NCBI GenBank assembly: GCA_036278735.1
Contig: DASUKM010000055.1
Coordinates: 62,001-126,000 of the forward strand
Direction: 5' to 3'
From: DASUKM01 sp036278735
GTDB taxonomy: Bacteria > Acidobacteriota > Vicinamibacteria > Vicinamibacterales > 2-12-FULL-66-21
Length of the DNA stretch: 64,000 nt
Positions 58,528 through 64,000 of this stretch are shown here, one piece after another (the stretch's first letter is position 1; each line of letters starts with the position of its first letter). The notes below the pieces were generated by a model. It made no database searches, was not told where the DNA came from, and saw only the letters and a list, made by a program, of their open reading frames with translations. Made by a program: the position numbers and the translations under genes.

Positions 58528-59520
58528 ATGTCCGACGTCCTGCCCTTCAGGCGCGCGCTCGTCCTGACGGCTGGCTTCGGGACGCGATTGCGGCCGCTGA
58601 CGTGCGTGCGGGCGAAGGCGGCCGTGCCTGTCGACGGCGAGCCGCTCGTGCGCCGCGTCATCCGGTGGCTCGTGGCCGCCGGCGTCGACGATCTCGTCCT
58701 GAACCTGCACCACAAGCCGGAGACCATTGCCGCCGTCGTCGGCGATGGCGCGGATCTGGGCGCGCGCGTGCGCTATTCCTGGGAACAGCCGGTCCTCGGC
58801 TCGGCCGGGGGCCCGAGGCGCGCGCTGCCGCTGCTGACCGGCGACGATGGGGCGCGGCCGTTTCTGATCGTCAACGGGGATACGCTCACCGACGTGGACC
58901 TGCGGGCGCTCGGCGAGGCGCACGCGCAATCGGGGGCGCTCGTCACGATGGCGCTGATTCCCAATCCCCGGCCGGACAAGTACGGCGGCGTGGCGCTGGA
59001 CGGCGACGGGCGCGTGACTGGTTTCACGCGGCGCGGCTCGCCCGAGCCGTCGCGGCACTTCATCGGCGTGCAGGCGGTGCAGGCGGAGGCGTTCGCGGAT
59101 CTGCCCGACGGCGTCGTGATGGAATCGGTCCTCGGCGTCTATCCGCGGCTGATGCTTGAGCAGCCCGGGAGCATCCGTGGGTTCCTTACCCGCGCCGCAT
59201 TCCAGGACATCGGCACGCCGGCCGATCTCTGGCGCACCTCGATGGATCTGGCCGCGGAAGCCGGCCGCCCCGGGCGGCCCGCGGCGGGGGCGCGCGTGGC
59301 GATCGCGCCGGACGCGCGTGTGGAGCGCAGCGTGTTATGGGATGATGTGAGCGTCGCGGCGGGGGCGCGCGTCGTCGAGGCGATCGTCGCCGACGGCGTC
59401 TCGATTCCTCCGGGCGCCGTGTTCGAACGCTGCGCGATCGTGCGCGCGGGCGCCGGACCGGCTGGGCCCGGCGAAACCATCCGCGACGGGCTGCGGGTCG
59501 CGCCGCTGGATCGCTCCTGA
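58528..59520 (+). CDS. Nucleotidyltransferase, MurU-like sugar-1-phosphate uridylyl/guanylyltransferase
   Basis: A 330-residue NTP-transferase. The nucleotide loop is LTAGFGTRLRPLT (normally LAAGxGTRLRPLT), followed by KAAVPVDGEPL with the catalytic Lys position, and FLIVNGDTLTDVDL with the metal Asp. A C-terminal left-handed beta-helix-like segment (VAIAPDARVERSVLWDDVSV, AGARVVEAIVADGVSI) makes it longer than MurU (~225 residues). The downstream gene encodes an AmgK-like kinase; in Pseudomonas AmgK and MurU together turn MurNAc into UDP-MurNAc. That pairing suggests the same role here (inference). There is no canonical Shine-Dalgarno, because a repeat occupies that region. Confidence 0.75.
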   Translation: MSDVLPFRRALVLTAGFGTRLRPLTCVRAKAAVPVDGEPLVRRVIRWLVAAGVDDLVLNLHHKPETIAAVVGDGADLGARVRYSWEQPVLGSAGGPRRALPLLTGDDGARPFLIVNGDTLTDVDLRALGEAHAQSGALVTMALIPNPRPDKYGGVALDGDGRVTGFTRRGSPEPSRHFIGVQAVQAEAFADLPDGVVMESVLGVYPRLMLEQPGSIRGFLTRAAFQDIGTPADLWRTSMDLAAEAGRPGRPAAGARVAIAPDARVERSVLWDDVSVAAGARVVEAIVADGVSIPPGAVFERCAIVRAGAGPAGPGETIRDGLRVAPLDRS

Positions 59521-59534
59521 CCGGGTCCTCACCC

Positions 59535-60566
59535 ATGTCCATCGCCGAACGACGTCAGACGGGGCCTGCCGACGCGCGGGAGCGCATCGACGGGTACCTG
59601 CAGCGAAGCGGCCTCGCCCAGCAGTCGCCGCGCGTCGTCCCGCTGACCGGCGACGCCTCCGACCGGCGGTACTTTCGCGTGCTCCTGCCCGATGCCGCGT
59701 CGATCGTGCTGGCGCTCTACTCCGAGCCGTTCGACGTGCGCACCCTCCCCTTCGTCAACGTCGCGAGGCTCCTGCAGCAGATGCCCGTGCCGATTCCCGA
59801 CGTGCTGGGGCATGCCGACGATCTCGGCGTGCTCGCGCTGCAGGATCTCGGCGACGTGACGTTGCAGGCGCATCTGGGCGCGGCTTCCCCCGCCGAGCAC
59901 GCGGCGTTGTACCGCCAGGCGGTCACGCTGATCGCGACGCTGCAGCGCCGCGGGCGCGACCTCGCGTCCCCCGGCTTCCTGCCGTACGGCATCGCGTTCG
60001 ATCGGGACAAGCTGACCTGGGAGCTGGAATTCTTCACGAAGCACTTCCTCGAGGCGTATCGCGGCGTCACGCTGGCCCCGGCCGACCGCGACGCGTTGCG
60101 CGCCGAATTCGCCGCGATCGTCCAGGAGCTGGCGGCCGAGCCGCGCGTGCTGTGCCACCGCGACTATCACAGCCGCAACCTGATGCTGCACGAAGCGCAG
60201 CTCTACATCATCGATTTCCAGGACGCGCGGATGGGGCCCGACACCTACGACCTCGTCTCGCTGCTGCGCGACTCGTACGTCGACCTGCCGGACCAGACCG
60301 TGGACGAACTGCTGGCGTACTTCCTCGCGCTCACGGGCGTATCGGGATCGGAGCGCGAGTTCCGCCGCCGCTTCGACCTGATGGCCCTGCAGCGCAACCT
60401 GAAGGCGCTCGGCACGTTCGGCTATCAAACCACCGCGCGGCGCAATCCCGTCTACATCCAGTACATTCCCCGAACGCTGCGGTACGTCCGCAACAACCTG
60501 AGCCAGTCCGCGCGCCTCAGCCGCATGCACGACCTGCTGGCGGCGCACGTGGAGGAGTTCAGATAG
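59535..60566 (+). CDS. AmgK-like sugar kinase (aminoglycoside phosphotransferase fold)
   Basis: A 343-residue kinase. The catalytic loop is CHRDYHSRNLM with D210, and the metal Asp is D227 in IDFQDARMGPDTYDLVSLLRDSY, a stretch close to AmgK anomeric MurNAc/GlcNAc kinases. The N-terminal part has GDASDRRYFRV, the usual glycine-rich entry of this group. It would phosphorylate amino sugars at the 1-position for use by the MurU-like enzyme encoded 14 nt upstream. The TAG stop is followed with no gap by TCGCCAG heptamers. Confidence 0.8.
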   Translation: MSIAERRQTGPADARERIDGYLQRSGLAQQSPRVVPLTGDASDRRYFRVLLPDAASIVLALYSEPFDVRTLPFVNVARLLQQMPVPIPDVLGHADDLGVLALQDLGDVTLQAHLGAASPAEHAALYRQAVTLIATLQRRGRDLASPGFLPYGIAFDRDKLTWELEFFTKHFLEAYRGVTLAPADRDALRAEFAAIVQELAAEPRVLCHRDYHSRNLMLHEAQLYIIDFQDARMGPDTYDLVSLLRDSYVDLPDQTVDELLAYFLALTGVSGSEREFRRRFDLMALQRNLKALGTFGYQTTARRNPVYIQYIPRTLRYVRNNLSQSARLSRMHDLLAAHVEEFR

Positions 60567-60760
60567 TCGCCAGCCGGCAGTCGCCAGTTGCCGGTAACCA
60601 GTCGACAGTAACCAGTCGACAGTAACCAGTTGCCAGTAACCAGTTGCCAGTAACCAGTTCCCAGTAGTCAGCGCCCGTCCGCCAGCCCCCGCACTCCGCC
60701 CCCCACGCCCCGCACTCCGCCGCCGCACCCGCCATCCCCCCTCCGTCATCCGCCATCCAG
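60567..60760. repeat. Heptamer array CCAGT family (15 units) grading into CCGTCAT/CCGCACT units
   Basis: 60568-60672 holds 15 units (CGCCAGT, AACCAGT, TGCCAGT, CGACAGT). 60675-60760 continues with 7-nt units of another family (CGCACTC, CCGTCAT, CCGCCAT). Two families are thus joined in one spacer. Confidence 0.9.
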
Positions 60761-60768
60761 CTGTGTAG

Positions 60769-60774
60769 TACAAT
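60769..60774 (+). promoter_or_regulatory. -10 box TACAAT
   Basis: TACAAT followed by C directly downstream of the repeat. Expected leader is about 36 nt to ATG 60817. Confidence 0.45.
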
Positions 60775-60816
60775 CGTTTGTTTCAGCCGCTCGCCGGGGC
60801 GGGCGCTGTGACGGCC

Positions 60817-61650
60817 ATGCGGTTCGGCATTTCGACCCACCTGTACCACGACCAGCGGCTCGCCGCCGAACACCTGGCCGAGATCGCCTCGTTCGGGTTC
60901 GAAGCGGTCGAACTGTTCGCCACGCGCTCGCACTTCGACTACCACGACCGCGCGGCGATCGAGGCGCTCGCGGGGTGGCTGCGGGAAACGGGCCTCGACC
61001 TCCACGGGATTCACGCGCCGATCGCCGAATCGATGGGAGCGGGCGATCGGTGGGGCCCCGTGATTTCGAACGCGGTGACCGACAGCGCCGCGCGGCACGC
61101 GGCCGTGCGCGAAACGGACCGCGCGCTCGACGTCGTCCGGCGGATTGGCGCGGAGGTGGTGGTCGTTCACCTCGGGACGCCCGCGTCGAAGGCTGGCGAC
61201 AACAATCGGGGCGCGGCCGTCCGGAGCCTCGAGGAAATTTGCGGCCTCGCGGACGGGGTGGGCGTGCAGGTTGCGGTGGAGGTGATCCCCAACGAACTGT
61301 CGAGCGCGGCCGCGCTGGCCGCGATGCTCGACCGCGATCTGGACGGCTCGGCCGCCGGCATCTGCTTCGACTTCGGGCACGCGCGGCTGCTGGGCGACGT
61401 GCCCGACGCGATCGAAGCGGCGTCGGAGCACGTGATCGCCACCCACGTGCACGACAACCACGGGCGAACCGACGAGCACCTCGTGCCCTTCGACGGCAGC
61501 ATCGACTGGAACGCGGCGCTGATGTCGATGCAGAAGATTGGCTACGAGGGCACGTACCTGATGGAACTGGCGAACACCGCGCCGGCCGCCGCGGTGCTCG
61601 AATCCGCGCGACGCGCGCGCCAGCGCTTCGAGCAGTTGCTGACGTATTGA
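60817..61650 (+). CDS. Sugar phosphate isomerase/epimerase family (TIM barrel)
   Basis: A 277-residue AP-endonuclease-2-like TIM barrel. The residues that usually bind metal and substrate are visible: EAVELFATRSHFDYH, DLHGIHAPIA, EVVVVHLGT, VAVEVIPNEL (Glu), CFDFGHARLLGD (Asp, His), HVIATHVHDNHG (His) and a final YLMELAN (Glu). Family members isomerise or epimerise sugars or inositols; the exact substrate is unknown. ATG 60817 matches the family start. In-frame TTG 60778 and GTG 60808 are alternatives. The asnS gene follows by 15 nt. Confidence 0.85.
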   Translation: MRFGISTHLYHDQRLAAEHLAEIASFGFEAVELFATRSHFDYHDRAAIEALAGWLRETGLDLHGIHAPIAESMGAGDRWGPVISNAVTDSAARHAAVRETDRALDVVRRIGAEVVVVHLGTPASKAGDNNRGAAVRSLEEICGLADGVGVQVAVEVIPNELSSAAALAAMLDRDLDGSAAGICFDFGHARLLGDVPDAIEAASEHVIATHVHDNHGRTDEHLVPFDGSIDWNAALMSMQKIGYEGTYLMELANTAPAAAVLESARRARQRFEQLLTY

Positions 61651-61665
61651 TCGCGACACACGCTC

Positions 61666-62958
61666 ATGACGGTTTACATCGAAGACATCGCGCGACACGA
61701 CGGCGAGGCGGTCACCATCCGGGGGTGGCTCCACAACCGCCGGTCGAGCGGCAAGATTCATTTCCTGACGGTGCGCGACGGCTCCGGCTTCATCCAGTGC
61801 GTGATGTCGAAGCAGGCGGTCGGCGAGGAGGCGTTCCGGCGCGCCGGCCATCTGGCGCAGGAAACCTCCCTCGTCGTCGACGGCACGGTGCGGGGCGACG
61901 CGCGCGCGCCGGGGGGCTACGAGATCGACGTCACCGCGCTGCAGGTCGTCTCGGAAGCGAAGGACTATCCGATCACGCCGAAAGAGCACGGCATCGAGTT
62001 CCTGATGGATCGGCGCCACCTCTGGATCCGATCGCCCCGCCAGGAAGCCGTGCTGCGGGTGCGCCATGAAGTGATCAACGCCGTCCGCGACTTCTTCAAC
62101 AGCCGCGGCTTCGTGCTCGCCGATACCCCGATCTTCACGCCGGCGGCGTGCGAGGGCACGACGACGCTGTTTCCCGTGCAGTATTTCGACGACACGACGG
62201 CGTATCTCACGCAGAGCGGGCAGTTGTACAACGAGGCGAATGCGATGGCGCTCGGCCGCGTGTACTGCTTTGGCCCGACCTTCCGGGCCGAAAAGTCGAA
62301 AACGCGGCGGCATCTCACCGAGTTCTGGATGGTCGAACCGGAAGTGGCGTACGCCACGCTCGACGACATCATCGACCTCGCCGAGGGCCTCGTCGTCTAC
62401 GTCGTCGGCCGGACGCTGGAGCGCCGCCGTCGCGAACTGCAGACCCTCGAGCGCGACACGTCGAAGCTCGAACGGGTGCAGGCGCCGTTCCCGCGCATCT
62501 CCTACGACGACGCCGTCGAGATCCTGAAGCGGAAGGGACTGCCGTTCGAGTGGGGGGGCGATTTCGGCGCCCCCGACGAAACCGCGCTCTCGGAGGAATT
62601 CGATCGGCCGGTCGCCGTACACCGCTACCCCGCCGCGGTGAAGGCGTTTTATATGAAGCCGGACCCGCAGCGCCCCGAACTGGCCCTCGGGGTCGACGTG
62701 CTCGCCCCGGAAGGCTACGGCGAGATCATCGGCGGCGGCGAGCGCATCGACGACTACGACCTGCTGCTCGAGCGGATCAAACAGCACGACCTGCCGCAGG
62801 AGGCCTTCGAGTGGTACCTCGATCTGCGGCGGTACGGCAGCGTCCCGCACGGCGGCTTCGGCATGGGGATCGAACGGTGCGTGTCGTGGATTTGCGGCTT
62901 GGAACATCTGCGCGAAGCGATTCCGTATCCGCGGATGTTGTACCGGATGTATCCGTGA
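61666..62958 (+). CDS. asnS: Asparaginyl-tRNA synthetase
   Basis: A 430-residue class IIb synthetase that charges tRNA-Asn. The N-terminal OB-fold anticodon domain is seen as VTIRGWLHNRRSSGKIHFLT followed by VRDGSGFIQCVM. Motif 2 is FRAEKSKTRRHLTEFWMVEPE, and motif 3 includes GGFGMGIERCVSWICGLEHL. The strand TLFPVQYFDDTTAYLTQSGQLYNEANAMA is typical of AsnS rather than AspS. Length fits bacterial AsnS. The TGA stop overlaps the first unit of the following heptamer array. Confidence 0.93.
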   Translation: MTVYIEDIARHDGEAVTIRGWLHNRRSSGKIHFLTVRDGSGFIQCVMSKQAVGEEAFRRAGHLAQETSLVVDGTVRGDARAPGGYEIDVTALQVVSEAKDYPITPKEHGIEFLMDRRHLWIRSPRQEAVLRVRHEVINAVRDFFNSRGFVLADTPIFTPAACEGTTTLFPVQYFDDTTAYLTQSGQLYNEANAMALGRVYCFGPTFRAEKSKTRRHLTEFWMVEPEVAYATLDDIIDLAEGLVVYVVGRTLERRRRELQTLERDTSKLERVQAPFPRISYDDAVEILKRKGLPFEWGGDFGAPDETALSEEFDRPVAVHRYPAAVKAFYMKPDPQRPELALGVDVLAPEGYGEIIGGGERIDDYDLLLERIKQHDLPQEAFEWYLDLRRYGSVPHGGFGMGIERCVSWICGLEHLREAIPYPRMLYRMYP

Positions 62959-63134
62959 CGGATGGCGGATGACGGAAGGCGGATGGCGGATGACGGAAGG
63001 CGGAGGGCGGAAGGCGGAAGGCGGAAGGCGGAGGGCGGAAGGCGGAGGGCGGAAGGCGGAGGGCGGAGGGCGGAAGACGGATGGCGGATGGCGGATGGCG
63101 GATGGCGGATGGCGGATGGCGGATGGCGGATGGC
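62959..63134. repeat. Heptamer array GGATGGC/GGAAGGC/GGAGGGC, exactly 25 units
   Basis: Twenty-five uninterrupted 7-nt units (62960-63134) starting within the asnS stop codon context. Three unit variants occur in blocks. The family is that of 56750-56924, which also has 25 units. Confidence 0.95.
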
Positions 63135-63139
63135 GGAGC

Positions 63140-63268
63140 CAATCGCCATTCATCAATCGTCAATCGCGTGCAATCGACAATCATCATTCCGATGGCCAAT
63201 CGAAAATCCGTCAATCGCGAATCATCAATGATCAATCCCAATCGTCAATCGCCACTCGACAATCGGAA
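63140..63268. repeat. Heptamer array CAATCGC/CAATCGT (GATTGGC family, inverted)
   Basis: Irregular 7-nt units with a CAATC core, the reverse complement of the 21476-21601 family, up to two bases before the rimO start codon. Together with 62959-63134 it fills the 310-nt spacer; no gene is seen there. Confidence 0.85.
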
Positions 63269-64000
63269 ATGAAGGTCGGTCTCATTTCACTCGGTTGTCC
63301 GAAAAACCTCGTCGATGGCGAGGTAATGCTGGGGCTTGCGCAGCAGGCCGGGCATCACGTCACGCCCGATGCGGCCGATGCCGACGTCCTCGTCGTCAAC
63401 ACCTGCGCCTTCATCGATCGCGCGAAGCAGGAATCGATAGACGCGATTCTGGAGATGGCGGCGCTGAAGCGCCCGGGCAAGCGGCTCGTCGTGACGGGCT
63501 GTCTCGCGGAGCGATACCGCGAGGAGCTGAAGAAGGAAATTCCGGAAATCGACGCGTTGCTCGGCACGGGCGAAGTAGAGGGCATCGTCGACGCGATCGG
63601 CGGCGGCCCGGCGCGTCCGGCGGCCAGGCCGCTGACGTTCTACAAGAAGCCCACGTATCTCTACGACGCGTCGACGCCGCGGCTCCAGACGACGCCCCGG
63701 CATTTCGCGTACGTGAAAATCGCCGAAGGCTGCGACTACACCTGCGCTTTCTGCATCATCCCCACGCTGCGCGGCCAGTATCGCAGCCGGACGGCGCAGT
63801 CGATCCTCCAGGAAGCCCGGCAGCTCGCCGACCGCGGCGTCCGCGAACTGCTGCTGATCTCGCAGGACACGACCTTCTACGGCATCGACCAGGGAGAGCG
63901 CGGCGCGCTCGCGCGCCTGCTGCGCGAGCTGAACGCCGTCGACGGGCTGGCCTGGATCCGTCTGCTCTACCTCTACCCGACGACCATCACCGACGACGTC
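63269..64000 (+). CDS. rimO: Ribosomal protein S12 methylthiotransferase, N-terminal part (cut by window end)
   Basis: The visible 244 codons start MKVGLISLGCPKNLVDGEVM, the standard RimO/MiaB N-terminal MTTase domain with its cluster cysteines (GCPKNLVD, NTCAFID, TGCLAER). The radical SAM motif CDYTCAFC follows, with IIPTLRGQYRSR and ELLLISQDTTFYGID. RimO adds a methylthio group to an Asp of ribosomal protein S12. LGCPKNLVD and DTTFYG favour RimO over MiaB. The gene runs beyond the window. The ATG directly follows an inverted CAATCG heptamer array, and no Shine-Dalgarno is visible. Confidence 0.92.
   Translation, partial: MKVGLISLGCPKNLVDGEVMLGLAQQAGHHVTPDAADADVLVVNTCAFIDRAKQESIDAILEMAALKRPGKRLVVTGCLAERYREELKKEIPEIDALLGTGEVEGIVDAIGGGPARPAARPLTFYKKPTYLYDASTPRLQTTPRHFAYVKIAEGCDYTCAFCIIPTLRGQYRSRTAQSILQEARQLADRGVRELLLISQDTTFYGIDQGERGALARLLRELNAVDGLAWIRLLYLYPTTITDDV

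Noticed and set aside
60778..60816. TTG 60778 or GTG 60808 as start of the TIM-barrel gene
   Set aside because: The TACAAT at 60769 would place transcription start after the TTG, and the family's conserved start begins at ATG 60817.

Overview
The window is GC-rich, gene-dense bacterial DNA holding about 50 protein genes and no recognisable rRNA, tRNA, IS element, prophage or CRISPR. Gene content points to Acidobacteriota, probably the Vicinamibacteria (subdivision 6) branch. The indicators are an ADOP-type ABC permease, a protein with the VWFA-related acidobacterial domain, several secreted S9/M28/M24/P1 peptidases, YVTN and Ycf48-like beta-propellers, and a MoxR-DUF58-BatA/VWA-DUF4175 operon. 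This placement is inferred from families, not from a phylogenetic marker.

Layout. 1-8.4 kb: tail of an MFS permease, a TauE/SafE exporter, a cyclophilin, a four-helix-bundle (S23-type) protein, a Ycf48-like protein and secreted S9 and M28 peptidases. 8.5-19.6 kb (minus strand): one long operon, VWA/amidotransferase-like protein, degenerate caspase-like protein, MoxR ATPase, DUF58, BatA/VWA, DUF4175, probably an envelope complex assembled by the MoxR ATPase. 19.7-24.2 kb: Na+/solute symporter and a two-subunit Tat-exported molybdenum hydroxylase. 24.5-27.6 kb: membrane protein, uridine kinase, dUTPase and a deoxyribosyltransferase-like protein (nucleotide metabolism). 27.6-33.7 kb: RND efflux pump with its lipoprotein adaptor, a YVTN lipoprotein and a receiver-like protein. 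33.8-41.5 kb: ADOP permease, second S9 peptidase, P1 peptidase, PQQ-type beta-propeller. 42-46 kb: polytopic membrane protein, ABC-2 exporter, small proteins. 46-53.9 kb: Ntn asparaginase, threonine dehydratase-like enzyme, glycogen phosphorylase, unknown proteins and the acidobacterial VWA protein. 53.9-64 kb: M24 peptidase, HtrA, membrane protein, CYTH protein, a MurU/AmgK-like pair (peptidoglycan sugar recycling), TIM-barrel isomerase, AsnS and the 5' part of rimO.

The most unusual feature is not a gene. About fifteen intergenic spaces hold tandem arrays whose units differ completely in sequence between loci (CCYAAAG, GATTGGC, ACTGGTA/ACTGGCC, GGATGRC, GGGTTCC and others) but almost always have a 7-nt period. 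At fourteen gene ends the array begins exactly at, or overlaps, the stop codon. Arrays occur in both orientations, sometimes as inverted pairs, and in places they run into coding sequence or cover a gene's translation start.

A second pattern is a set of genes with a TANNNT -10 box 6-8 nt before the start codon and usually no visible -35 box. These genes are predicted to make leaderless or nearly leaderless mRNAs.
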